From Glebionis coronaria (taxonomy: Eukaryota > Streptophyta > Magnoliopsida > Asterales > Asteraceae): a DNA stretch of 64,000 bases. Where the stretch lies: assembly GCA_025667525.1 (NCBI GenBank), contig JANFOE010000583.1, positions 186,001 through 250,000 on the forward strand. Reading direction: 5' to 3'. Position numbers and translations under genes: made by a program. Shown in pieces: positions 1-10,786 of the stretch. A model generated the notes under the pieces. It was not told the DNA's origin, did not search any database, and worked only from the letters and a program-made list of their open reading frames with translations. Position 1 is the first letter of the stretch, and every line of letters begins with the position of its first letter.

Positions 1-16
1 GGAAACCTAATTTGGG

Positions 17-196
17 TTTGATGAAAACCCTAATTTTTTATGGGGTTTCGCTTTTACTGGATGTTTTACTTCTGCCTTGGTGAGTTTTCTGCTTTGATTC
101 ATCCTTTTGATGGAAACCCTAATTTTTTTTGGGGGTTCGCTTTTAATGGATGCTTTACTTCTGGCTTGGTGGTTTTTCTGCTTTGATCCATCCTGA
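17..196 (+). repeat. tandem duplication, unit about 90 bp
   Basis: Two imperfect copies begin with TTGATG(A/G)AAACCCTAAT and continue through a GGTTTCGCTTTTA(C/A)TGGATG block. The composition resembles a plant 5' UTR or promoter. No coding sequence is supported here. Confidence 0.7.
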
Positions 197-609
197 CTTA
201 TAAGTTAATAGAGAAATCTGTGTTTTTTATGGTTTGATAGAGGTATTTATTCTTTGTGGTTTGACCTCACAAATGACCCTGTTGTTTGTGGTTTCGTTTT
301 GCTGTTCGGTTTATCGTCCCATATTACATTTGCAGGCATGGCTTGGCAAATCACCATGTTGTTTGTGGTTTTGTTTCGGTGTTCGGTTTGTTGTGGCATA
401 TTAGTTGCTAGATTTATCATCATATGGTGGAATATCAGAGGCAGTGATGAATACTAATAAGTTTTGAGCTGGGACCATTCGAGTCTTGGGGGGGCAATCA
501 AACAACTTGGCAGCCATGTCAAATTTGACCGGTTTTCTCAATTACTAATTAATCTCAGCCTCAACAGTCCGGTATGCATTTGTGTTGAATTGCCAGCAAC
601 GATGAATAT

Positions 610-703
610 GAATTTGTAAGTGTATTGGTATAGCGGGGTTGGATATGTTTAATCAGATATGTGGGCGTTTGAATTTGTTAGTGTCCTGGTATAGCGGGGT
701 TGG
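610..703 (+). repeat. tandem duplication, unit about 61 bp
   Basis: The block GAATTTGT(A/T)AGTGT, followed by GGTATAGCGGGGTTGG, occurs twice in direct orientation. No gene is seen around it. Confidence 0.65.
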
Positions 704-1014
704 TTGTGCATCTATTACAAAATGCACATCCAAATCCATTCAAATAGTGTAAAAGGTTTTTTTTGGATACAAAATGAACCCAAAACTTGCGGTCAATATG
801 GCCGGTTGAAATCGCCCCGTATCTTGGCTGGCCATTACGAGGAATTGTTTGCAGCCATGAGAGTCGAATACCCTTTCCTTACATTTACCGTAGTTTTTGG
901 GTTGCTTATTTGGTTACGGGTTTTGATGACCCAAGGCGATGAAGATATTGTTTTACAACTCTGAGCCACTACATTTTCGTTACCTATTTATGTTTCCACT
1001 TTAATTGAATGAGA

Positions 1015-1100
1015 CATAAACCCACAGGCGATGATGATGTTCTTATGTTTGGTAATGATACATAAACCCACAGGCGATGATGATGTTCTTATGTTTGGTA
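1015..1100 (+). repeat. tandem duplication, unit about 46 bp
   Basis: CATAAACCCACAGGCGATGA and the following bases up to ATGTTTGGTA occur twice head to tail, nearly without change. The duplication is recent or well preserved. It lies upstream of the exportin-1 exons. Confidence 0.75.
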
Positions 1101-1317
1101 TGCGTGGTTTATCGACACCTACATCTAGGCTGGGCAGTCACACCGAATGTGTGATTGCAGCCATGTCAGGTTTTGTTCCCACGCCTATACTAGGAATTCT
1201 GAGCCTCATGTGTTGTCATATTATCCACTGATTGCAAACATACAAATTGTGGGTTTTCATTTGCGGTAGATCATCAAGCGGCATGGACCATTTCTATTAA
1301 CGGGTATTAATAGATGA

Positions 1318-1681
1318 GACACGTCTGTCTTCTTAAATGCATTGAACAGAATGTACAGTGAGCTTATATCATCTGGCATTGCTGAAGGGGGACCATATGC
1401 TTCTAGGACTTCCTATGTGAAGCTTCTTAGGTAAAATAAATTTTTTATACTGCTGTTGAAATTAATATGAATTGGTTTAACTGCGTTTTTGTTGCCAGAT
1501 CTGTGAAGAGGGAAACACTTAAGCTCATTCAGACTTTTCTAGATAAGGCTGAAGATCAACCACGAATTGGAAAGCAATGTGTGCCCCCTATGATGGATCC
1601 TGTGTTTGGTGACTATGCTCGCAATGTGCCTGATGCTAGAGAATCAAAAGTTCTCTCTCTTTTTGCCACAATTATAAACAA
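1318..1681 (+). pseudogene. XPO1: exportin-1 (XPO1/CRM1) fragment, two exons
   Basis: Exportin-1 is the nuclear export receptor that carries NES-bearing cargo out of the nucleus with Ran-GTP. Two exon blocks read as its HEAT-repeat region. The first contains MYSELISSGIAEGGPYAS and ends KLL, with the next Arg codon split at the donor (exon end 1430, gtaaaa). The second (1499-1681) contains SVKRETLKLIQTFLDKAEDQ and NVPDARES and ends in ATIIN with a donor gtaagt. The intron is 68 bp, GT-AG, and joins the exons in frame. The next XPO1 exon is not found downstream and most of the gene is absent, so this is a captured fragment. Exon 1 has lost a residue or two just before MYSEL compared with what I remember of the family. 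The start of exon 1 is approximate. Confidence 0.8.
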
Positions 1682-2762
1682 GTAAGTTCTATGTCCGCAA
1701 CAATCATATATTTAATAAAATCAGTTAGTAGCTAGCTCCGAGCTAAATATGAGCCACCAAACCAACAGTGAACCAAGTTTAAAATTCAAATTTTCTTTTA
1801 TTTGTCTCTTCATATTTGAGTAGATACAAATTGAAACTAATTGTTTTCATTTGGGTTGTGATTTCATCTTCAAACTTTTAATGAGTTTCTAAATTCACAA
1901 CACATGTATATTCCATTTTCAAGCGTTTAATGGGTTCCTAAATCTGCTTACTATTTCATTTGGGTTGTGATTTCAGGTTCTTTGACATGTATTGATCGAA
2001 ACTTCATTCTGGTATGGTCGTGTGATTGATCTTATTAGGTAAGATTAATATCTCTTTGGTCATTAGCTAATATGAATGATTTTTTTGGTATAAAGCTTGA
2101 AGTGACCCTCTCTAATTATATCTTTTGTTTGATGAACACCAATTCTTCAATGAAATGCTTAAATGGAAATTTTATAGTAGAGGAAGCATTTCAATTAATT
2201 TAGCTGTTATTTTTTAAATGCTTACTACATGTGGAGCTTCACCAAAATTTGTATATCAATGTATAGTATTTCAGTTTTGGCTTCCACATGAATATACACT
2301 GCAACTTCAAATATGATGACAAAGTTAATAAGTGAATTTGCCACACAAGACTGTTAGCATATTTTCTAATTTGAATAAATAACTAATTACATCATAAGAA
2401 TAATTTAACCTTTATTGTAACATAGGGCTCGATTATGAGTGTAGAAATTACACATGTTGGATGGATAGTATGGTGTCACATATATATAAACTACAAAATC
2501 TATATTAGTTGCTGCATATTAGTTAGTTTCATCGTAAATTATTAATAAGTTGTGGCAAAACCTGATCTATTAGATCATTATAAGCCATGCTTAGTATTAT
2601 TTTCATTGTCCCGTTCAACATATTAAGCGGCTGTGTTTTTACATGTTTGCTATTGATTCTGAGGAGGCTTCGACTTTGCCTAATTATTACTTTTATTCTT
2701 TTGATGGATTTAGGTGAGCGTATTATGAGTTATGCGATTTGTTTGAGGATATATTTTTACAG

Positions 2763-2949
2763 TGCTCTCTACATGATCTTTCTTCTTGGAAAACACTTCT
2801 GGTATACTTTCATTATTTAACAAACATCTAAAACTTAGTTAGTGACTGGAATTTTTTTTACCATCGTCATTATTGTTCAATTTGCAGAAATGGTTGTTTG
2901 AAGAATTTTTTTGTGATTCATCTTCTTATGGCCTCTTTCTTAGAATCTG
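2763..2949 (+). pseudogene. two exon-like blocks of an unrecognised gene
   Basis: Block 1 (2763-2801) lies between TTTTTACAG and a GTATAC donor. Block 2 (2888-2949) lies between TTTGCAG and a GTAATA donor. Spliced, they give one open frame across the junction, with a Trp- and Phe-rich peptide (DLSSWKTLLKWLFEEFF near the junction). Open reading through a predicted splice joint suggests real captured exons. I do not recognise the protein. Confidence 0.4.
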
Positions 2950-4342
2950 GTAATACAAGATGTTCAATCTTATAAATGTTTTTGATTTTGCGAGTTTTCC
3001 CTAAACCTTTTTTTTAAGTTGATTAGTTTGTCTAGCCCTTCTTTTTTTTCTTTTCTTTTTGTAAGTTTTTTTTAATAATGCCGATTTAAGTTTTAACCCA
3101 AGGTTGGTGTGAAAAATAAACTCAAGTAGTATGATTGGCCCAAGTGGTTACTCTTATACATTGTTGGCAACTTATTTTGTAGAGTAGGTTCCATTACGAA
3201 GGATGATAACAGGTTATTTTTTTCAGAATTTAAATCGATTGTTCTATGAGCCTAAAATATTGATGATAAGAGTAACCACTTGGGACGCGAGTGTTGTTGG
3301 TAAGCAGTTTGTTTTGAATTTGTAAGTTTCTTAGTCCATTTTCAGTTTTAATGCATGAGTGAACTGAATTTCGATTTACAAGACTAGAGGTACACACATG
3401 TGCATAACCCAATTCTTTATCTTCTTACTGTTATAATATTATTCAGTATACTTCCTACGTCTTTTCAGGTACACACATGTGCCACAGGTTGTGACAACCT
3501 TGAAAGCAAAACACTCGAGATAGCCCAATGGCAATTTCTTTGTAATGCAACAGTATGAATTGTACAGTTTCTGGAAACATTCTCGACCTACGGTTTGATG
3601 ACAACACAGGTATATGTGAAACCTTATTTTTATTGTTAAAGAGTGGTTGGAATTACTTATTAAAGGTTGGATTTTTATTAATGGATAATTACTTTGCATT
3701 TTAGTGATAACACTGTCGCGGTTCTACATCTTTGCAGCTATACATATCAACGTATGCCTGGTAGAGTAAACCAGGTACCAACCATTAGTTCAATACTTTT
3801 TTCTAAATCCTACATTTCAAGCATTCATCTAGAAGCAGCACACATTTTTTTGCCTGCCTCAACTAGCTTAGCTGTAAACACTCATTTTCACAAACCTTAT
3901 TAAATCAACAGGCATTTTCCGTTCACCAAGTTCGAAAGCAACATCAGTCGGTCTTGACAAGTTACAACTTTGGACGAACTGCTGCTATAACGACAGACTA
4001 CTGGAAATAAGGGTGTGTGTGAGCAGACTTTGCCACGAACACTACCAGTTCTGAGTCAGCTTCTTCTGGAAATAAGGCTAAGTAGTATTTTTTCCCCTCT
4101 TTATTTTGTGGCCTAATTTTAAATTTACGTGCTTTTAGTCTTATGAGTGTATTCTTGCTGTTTCATGTATCCTGTGTATGTAGGAACTATCCAACACTCG
4201 CTTGAACACCGGCAGTTAAGCTAATGAGTTAAGCAATCATGTCATGGCAAGCACTTCACACACCACGTCTGCAAAAAAAAACACCCGTGTCCAACAGCTG
4301 ATCATGGGTCTAAGGGACACGCATAAGACACTTCTGTTTCAG

Positions 4343-4413
4343 GGGAGCAGAGCCTAAGCAGCTGGCGTTCTCGACTGCCCTTGGCATCTCATTAGGAGTG
4401 TTTCCGATTGTTG
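4343..4413 (+). pseudogene. single exon fragment, probable DUF2062-type membrane protein
   Basis: A polypyrimidine tract and AG (TTCTGTTTCAG) precede an open block reading GAEPKQLAFSTALGISLGVF, ended by a GTACAT donor. The GAEPKQLA(F)S-ALGI-LG-FP pattern matches, from memory, plant and bacterial DUF2062 proteins, whose function is unknown. No neighbouring exons are found, so it is a fragment. It lies just inside the Helitron 3' end. Confidence 0.45.
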
Positions 4414-4606
4414 GTACATTTTTCTTATCGAATCGTTTTTAATGATCGACAAAGGAAACTATAATTTTACTTATTTGGTCACATAGATCAACTATATCGA
4501 TCTTTTTACGTGTACGTCATCGGTTAACAAACTTTCATTCTGTTTTGTGAATGAACACTTTCTTTCTTTCATAGTGTGAAGACACAATAAAACTCTTGCC
4601 AAAAAC

Positions 4607-4650
4607 GCCCGCCCTTCGCGCCGCAGCGAAGCGCGGGCAAAAACCCTAGT
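4607..4650 (+). other. Helitron 3' terminal hairpin and CTAG|T end
   Basis: Arms GCCCGC-C-CTTCGC and GCGAAG-C-GCGGGC pair with one central C-C mismatch around a 6-nt loop (GCCGCA). Seven bases later the sequence ends CTAG at 4649 and is followed by T, as expected for insertion between A and T. Confidence 0.65.
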
Positions 4651-5077
4651 GATACCTATGCTCTAACACAAAACGTATCCCTTCTCATTCCCTACTTGAA
4701 ACAAACTTTTTCCCGTTTAAGATTTTTTTATATGTATAAAAAAAATTAATAATTTTAAATATAAGAAAGAAATCTTATATGGGTAAGCGGGTCGACCCTC
4801 TTAATTTATTCTTAAACCAAACCTAGCCTATTTAATAAACAAGTCAGATGGGTCGACCTAAACCTGACACAAAATCGATTAGACTCAACACGAACCTGCC
4901 AATTTCGTGTCGGTTTCAAGTTTCGTGTCGAGTCAAAAATTGCCGTCTCTATTTTAAGCCTTAAAAAAACGAAAATAATTGATATTTTGATTCTTTTTTC
5001 CAAACATGAATAATTACGTTCTCAAAACGCAGTAAACAGATAATCGTCTCCAATTCGCAATTATGAACACCCTCTAA
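4651..5077. other. no gene; probable old MITE remnant
   Basis: The stretch is AT-rich with scattered GGGTCGACC and CGTGTCGAGTC words of the kind seen in degraded plant MITEs. I could not define ends. Short open frames here have no recognisable content. Confidence 0.3.
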
Positions 5078-5313
5078 GGGTGTGTTTGGCATTCTTAGGA
5101 GCTGGAGTGGATTGCTGGAGCGGGTTGCTGGAGCATGTAGCTTGAGCTTATTTCACATGCTACTTTAACTAGCATTTAGGAGTTTATTTTTTTAACAAGC
5201 TCCCTCAAGCTCTGTCAACCAAACGAGACTTATTTTTAATAGTAGCTTATTTTTTAAAAACAATAAACTCAAGCTACGATAAGCTCTGATAGGCTCACGC
5301 GCCAAACATAGCC
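5078..5313. mobile_element. Tourist-like (PIF/Harbinger) MITE, 236 bp
   Basis: Termini GGGTGTGTTTGGC and the complement of GCCAAACATAGCC form imperfect terminal inverted repeats. A TAA trinucleotide flanks both ends, which is the target-site duplication typical of PIF/Harbinger elements. There is no coding sequence. Confidence 0.7.
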
Positions 5314-5316
5314 TAA

Positions 5317-6040
5317 ATGTCACTCGGTTTAGTTGGGTTTTCGGGTAGAGCCGATTAATGAACACCCCTAGGCTGAACTGCACATTTTGTCCTCCATTTA
5401 AATATCTGGAATCATTACTGCAATAATCATGATTACAAAAACAATATTGTTACAATAAAATCATAAATCTTTCAAATTAACATTTCAGAACCGACTTATG
5501 TACAGATAATCAAACTTTCAGCCAGTTGCCGGTAAGTATTTGGAAACTGCTCACAAATAAGTGCTTCTATGGCTAGTGTTTAAGTTGGCTTATTTTCTAA
5601 AAGATGCAAAAAAATATTTGTAAAACTAATTATGTTGACAGAAATTTTCAATCAAATTTATTTATTAAACATCCCAGGTTAAATCTGATAGTAACAAGTA
5701 ATTTATATTAAAGTCATTCAAATTAAGTTCCAGATAGATAAAAAATTAAGCAGCTCTTTATCTGCTTATGAAAAATTGTTTCTGTTTTTTTGTAAAAGCA
5801 TAGAAGTACAAAGTGTTTGGATGGGAAACTGCTTTTTGCAAGAGAAAAAAAATAAGCAATGCCAAACACCCTAGGCATACAAAACTTTTGTCGCTAAGAA
5901 TCAACACACAATGTACAAACGGTGCTAAGCTCTTTATTTAACTGCAAAGAAAAAATTGCTAAATTGCTAACTGAAGTACATATGGGGCATACATTTTTCA
6001 GTATGGATAACAAACATTACTAAATTCTTTCTGATAGACG
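5317..6040. other. no gene; possible further MITE remnant
   Basis: AT-rich DNA. Between about 5530 and 5876 there are related inverted words (AACTGCT and TTTGG on the left, GCCAAACACCCTAGG on the right) that could be a decayed MITE, but no target-site duplication is visible. Confidence 0.25.
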
Positions 6041-6433
6041 CTACCATGGTGCATCGACCAGGTCCTGAAACATGTTTTTATACTCCTCAGCTTTCTGTTT
6101 AAAAGAGCACAAAGTCCCCTCACACTCTGTAGCAGTTTCTTTCAGCTTCTCAATCTTTAAGGCAACTCTCGGCATCTCATCTTCAATGTGTTTTAGTTCA
6201 TTTGCTGCCTCTATGTAGTTCCTTAAATCCACTGCAACCTCTGTATCAGAGATGATGGTTCTAAGTGCATTTATATTGTCCCTTAGAAATCCAACATTCA
6301 TACCCAGAAGTTGGAAAGCTTCCAATAAAGTTTGCCACCTGTCAAGCTCTTCCTTGGTAGTGGTAGTGAACGCGCAATTCTTGATTTTGAGAGAAATGTT
6401 TACTGTTTCTCCAATCATACCCACCACTAACAT
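6041..6433 (-). pseudogene. coiled-coil protein fragment, resembling the C-terminal part of some B3-domain proteins
   Basis: An open frame of 130 residues on the minus strand ends at a stop just after VDAPW. The N-terminal third contains VVGMIGETVNIS and an NVGFLRDNINAL helix. The rest is charged and heptad-rich (IEKLKETATECEGTLCSFKQ), so a coiled coil is likely. From memory this pattern resembles the C-terminal tail of plant B3-domain proteins of the Os01g0234100 type, but no B3 domain is visible nearby. The apparent Met start may simply be an internal residue of a larger exon. It could be a terminal exon of a real gene cut off by rearrangement, or a transposon-carried fragment. Confidence 0.4.
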
Positions 6434-7828
6434 GGAAGAGTGGTAAGTTGATTATTTAAATAATTGTATGTAAAAAAGTATAGCAATAATAATCATTTGT
6501 GTATGTTGCATATTAATTTGTATTCATTTTGTCATTTAATGTGTATTGCCCACGAATTAATACAAAACTAAATTTATGAAGCTTTTGTGTTGTAAAGGTC
6601 TGTATCAAAACCTTGTAACGTTGTACTACTTAAATTTTCAAGAGAGAAGGAGTGCAATCTCTTTAGAAATTTATGCGTCGTTCAAAAAAACGTAGTAAAT
6701 ATTAATGTAACGGTGTTGTTTTTATCAGAGTTTCGGTAGGTCCTCTTCTGCATATTATTTTGCAGATATATGTTTTGAATTGTTGTACAATGTGAATATA
6801 TAATAGTATTTTTAAGATAGAGGGTGGATTAATTATATATTAATTTGTATTAATTATTTTTATTTTCAAGTGTGTATTAATTATTATGTATTAATTATTA
6901 TGTATTAATTATTATGTATTAATTAGTTTTAATATGAGTATTAAATTATGTATTAATTAGTTTTAATTTTATGTATTAATATGAGCATTAAATTATGTAT
7001 TAATTAGTTTCTAATTATGTTTATATAATTGTACATTATGCATGTAGTGTTGTAAGTTGATTATTAACATTTCTAAATATACTAGGGAGTTTTCTTTTAA
7101 TATGTAGTACTAACAGGATAGCCGCAAGATACCCGTGCGTTGCGGTTGTGGGTAACATAGAAATAAAATTCTGCGAGCGTAATGTTTTGAGTATACATAT
7201 TTTTCAATATAAACTTTACAATTAACGATGATAGTTCTAAGTTGGAACAACTTTAAGCAATAATAAACCACTTCATATAAAAATAGTATTACGAAATTGT
7301 GATGATTGATCATGAAAGGTATTTGCTAATATGTGTGACATTCGTCATTATATTATATACCGTGTAAATATAGAAAATCTTCATTTTTCATATATTATAG
7401 TAACTTTAAAATCTTCCTATTTTAATATGTACGATTTAATCGAATAAATTAGCAAATGATTAATGTTTCACTAAATTTGTACTCAAATACATACATAGAC
7501 GAAATATGTTTTGGAATGTGCAAATTTATAAAAAATTGAATGGTTCAAAATCAAACACATATTTAATATTAAACTTATATTAGTGAACAAATTAAATAAT
7601 TATATGTACAAAATTATAGTTTATAGCAATAATCATTTGTATATGCGACAATTATATGAGAAGCAAGAAAAGTGAGCGCTTCAGTTAATTTTTTACCCTT
7701 TGTGCATATAATATTATAGTATGAAAACAATGATTAAATAAAAGCATAATTATCTTAAAATCTTCATTTTTAATATTAAAAGGACCAAATAAGAGAAGTT
7801 CATTCAAATACTTATAGCCTAAAATCTA
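6434..7828. other. AT-rich DNA with short tandem repeats, no gene
   Basis: Around 6835-7015 the words TATTAATTATTATG and TATTAATTAGTTT recur in tandem and partial tandem. The rest is low-complexity AT-rich sequence with no supportable reading frame. Confidence 0.6.
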
Positions 7829-8084
7829 CTACCTCCGTCCCATAATAAGTGTATACTTTGACTTTTTTCGGTCTTTCTTATACAACTTTGACTATAAACA
7901 ATTTCATTTGTGTTATATAATACCGGATTGGAAGTTATATGTATGGATTGATATTTAAATGCATTTTCATTGAATATATTTTTCATCCGATATAATATAA
8001 CACAAATGAAGATATTTAAGGTCAAAGTTGAATAACGAAGACCCAAAAAAGTCAAAGTGGACACTTATTATGGGACGGAGGGAG
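7829..8084. mobile_element. Stowaway-like (Tc1/mariner) MITE, 256 bp
   Basis: The ends are CT(A/C)CCTCCGTCCCATAATA and its inverted counterpart, with the CTCCCTCCGTCC terminus typical of Stowaway MITEs. TA dinucleotides flank both sides. Subterminal sequence (AAGTGT..ACTTTGAC) is also inverted-repeated. It is non-coding. Confidence 0.85.
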
Positions 8085-8109
8085 TACTATTTTATTCCAA
8101 ATAATCGTC

Positions 8110-8340
8110 TTAGTTCTCATTTCTTATTTCTCCACCGTTTCCGAGATCCACTACATCATCTTCATCTACAAGATCATCGTCGGATTCATCACAGAGTGCC
8201 CCACTCGTAGATGTCCTACTTGTAGATGGTGATGCATTTCTTTTTGTAATATGCCTCGGCTCATTTACACCACTAGCACTAGCTACAATACCCGAAGTTA
8301 GTGCTTCATCCTCACCAAACACAAGCTCCCCTTCGGCATC
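8110..8340 (-). other. short acidic open frame, unrecognised
   Basis: The minus-strand frame reads an acidic, Ser/Thr-rich peptide with GELVFGEDEALTSG near the start and DESDDDLVDEDDVVDLG near the end. It could be the tail of a hAT-type transposase or of a host protein. There is not enough sequence to decide. Confidence 0.2.
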
Positions 8341-8594
8341 ATTACTAAAGGGTTAGTTTTATACTATTTGACCTAATTTAGAAAATTAGGGCTGGTGTAT
8401 AACTTCATTAGCTAAAAAAAAATTAGCCGTTATAAAACGCCTAATTTTTCTAGCTTTAACAAAACGCCTTGCTTCTTTGGAATCAAAGCGCTTTAGGGGC
8501 GCTTCACTTCGCTTCTTCGCTTAAGCGCTCGCTTTTCCCACTTTTAACTACACCGATGGTGACGAAGGTACCAGAAAAGGATCCAGATACCAAT

Positions 8595-8913
8595 TGATAC
8601 ACCACATAGCAATTGATACTCACATATAGGAGCTTACACTCGAATATGGCCACTAACTAACTAGGAATGTAAATGACAAGAATTACACTCGAAGATTAGC
8701 CTATGATTTGTGATTGATTAATTAAAGTTTGTTACAAGAGAGAAAACACACACACACACTTACAATTCAGACATAAAGAATAAAATGAATGGTAAATCTG
8801 CTCTTATAGGCTGGAAGTGGGAGAAAAGATGAAACAGACCCGCCAAAGACGTAAGTTTGACATGTGAAAGTCAAACTTGACTTTTCTTTGACTTTGATTT
8901 TGAGCACATATCA
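8595..8913 (-). repeat. gypsy LTR in inverted orientation relative to the neighbouring element
   Basis: On the minus strand this reads TGATATGTGCTC to GTGTATCA and matches the plus-strand LTR at 14730-15034 along its length, including the TTTGAC motif cluster and the block ATATTCGAGTGTAAGCTCCT. Just beyond its 3' end comes TTGGTATCtGGatCC, which resembles a tRNA-Met primer binding site. The LTR therefore faces left, away from the gag-pol remains to its right. Confidence 0.75.
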
Positions 8914-10090
8914 TATTTTCACCTTTTTGTTTTATAGATTTTATGGTTCCTTCGACAAAAATTATTATTTTGAATTTAGTCTGTGTCCATGACTTCTATG
9001 AATAATAAAGCTCATCAACAAGTTATTTGATCTTTTATAAGGCAAAACGTGCTCAGACTGGCCATTCTTTTTAGATTCGGTTGATCCAACAATCAAAGGT
9101 ACACGATTGCTCGTTTAACATCATGTCATTATGAATCTAACTTTATTGTAAGGGCCGAAATTGCAATTTGCAGTTTTATTTTCTTTTATTTAAGGTCTAT
9201 TATCCAATGTACGCATTTGTGTGTTTTTGTGGGATCTTAGTTTTGTTTTGTTTATAGTGATTTCTTCTTGATATTTGAGATGATTGTGTGGGTTTGGCCC
9301 TTTGGCATAATTTTGAACTACGGACTACATGTATAAGTTGGGTAAACCATGTTCGCTTTGGAAAAAGGTATGTCGCTTGGAGGCCGCTTTCGCTTTTGAC
9401 TACCTTGGTCACCATTAATGGTGAATTCAACTTCCACCATACAGTTCCTAAACTAATCGTATTTGAGAAGTGAAAATGGATTATGTGAGATAAGGCAAAC
9501 GGTCTAGACTGGCCAGTACCGATGTATGTATGGTGGTGATTATCAGGATCAAAAAGTTGTAACAAAAATGACAGATTCACTTGTAACAGATCTATTCTAA
9601 CAAACGAATTTGTAACTGAATCATGGTCAACACACCTCATGTTCCAAGCCATGTCACTCAGCTTACACAGTTTGAGGAATGCATGACACAGGATAATAGC
9701 TGCTTTAGAGGCCCAAGCTCTAGCTAATGCTTGTCATGGTGCACAAAGAAATTTAGGGAAAGATCTAGTAGGACTAGTGTAGTCAGTTTACTAGGATGAC
9801 TGAGTTCCCTACGTTTGGAGGTGATGATGTTAGGGGGTAATTCCATGAACCAATCTTCAAAAACAACCCAACATTTCCTCCACGCGGAATTGACTACAAA
9901 GGGCAAGTTTGGTGTAAAGTTGTAACGAATACACATGGTTTAACCCTAAAGAAAAAGCTACTACATGTTTAACTAGTGGCATACACTTAAAATGAGTGCG
10001 ATCGGTTTTGAAAACGGGTTGTACAAGTGTGAACACTTTATGGCATAAATGGTTTAAAATGAGTGCGATCAGTTCTACAAGTGTGATGCA

Positions 10091-10786
10091 CTGGCTGAAA
10101 TTAAGAACCTAAGGCATGTAGGCATTATAGATTAGTATCAAAACTCTTACAAAATGGGGTTGAACAGGCAGTTATGATGTTTAGGTCCAAGACTTTCTGC
10201 TATTAAGTTGAGAAAGCAAATGTACAATTCACCAATGCTTCTATTCATCTCCTTAGATGGCTAGTTTATGGCATAGATAGTTTGTTAAGCTTTTTGGTCA
10301 TACTGCTACTTGGAATGCTTTTAAAGAAGCTATTATAATAGATTTAGGGGTACTTATGATGATCCACTGGCTGAAATTAAGAACCTAAGGCATGTATGCA
10401 TTATAGAATATCAAAACTCTTACAAAATGGGGTTGAACGGGCAGTTATGATGTTTAGGCCCAAGACTTTCTGCTATTAAGTTGAGTAAGCAAATGTACAA
10501 CTCACCAATGCTTCTATTCATCTCCTTAGATGGCTAGTTTATGGCATAGATAGTTTGTTAAGCTTTTTGGTCATACTGCTACTTGGAATGCTTTTAAAGA
10601 AGCTATTATAATAAGATTTAGGGGTACTTATGATGATCCACTGGCTGAAATTAAGAACCCCATGCAGGTATTATAGAAGAGTATCGAAACTCTTACAAAA
10701 TGGGGTTGAACGGGCAGTTATGATGTTTAGGTCCAAGACTTTCTGCTATTAAGTTGAGTAAGCAAATGTAAAATTCACCAATGCTG
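10091..10786 (+). repeat. direct triplication of a gag segment, unit about 275 bp
   Basis: CTGGCTGAAATTAAGAACC starts copies at 10091, 10367 and 10641. The third is partial. Each carries the gag stretch around KMGLNGQL, with FRGTYDDPLAEIKN at the junctions. The 276- and 274-bp spacings show the copies no longer keep one frame. Confidence 0.85.

Larger units (their letters stand above)
1..4649 (+). mobile_element. Helitron-like element, 3' part, with captured exon fragments
   Basis: The right end has the Helitron signature: a GC-rich hairpin a few bases upstream of a CTAG terminus that is followed by T. The interior holds unrelated, intron-containing gene pieces, all on the plus strand: an exportin-1 piece, an unrecognised two-exon piece and a probable DUF2062 exon. 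Same-strand exon capture is typical of plant Helitrons. I see no Rep/helicase coding, so the element is probably non-autonomous. The 5' TC end is not identified; it may lie outside the window, so the left boundary is arbitrary. An alternative is that only part of this stretch belongs to the element. Confidence 0.55.

Noticed and set aside
7105..7160. Hairpin CCGCAA/TTGCGG near a minus-strand TTAGT, possibly another Helitron end
   Set aside because: The terminus is TTAG rather than CTRR and no empty site or partner end is visible.
9200..9652. 150-codon minus-strand frame
   Set aside because: It lies antisense to the start of the decayed gypsy gag and has no recognisable domain.
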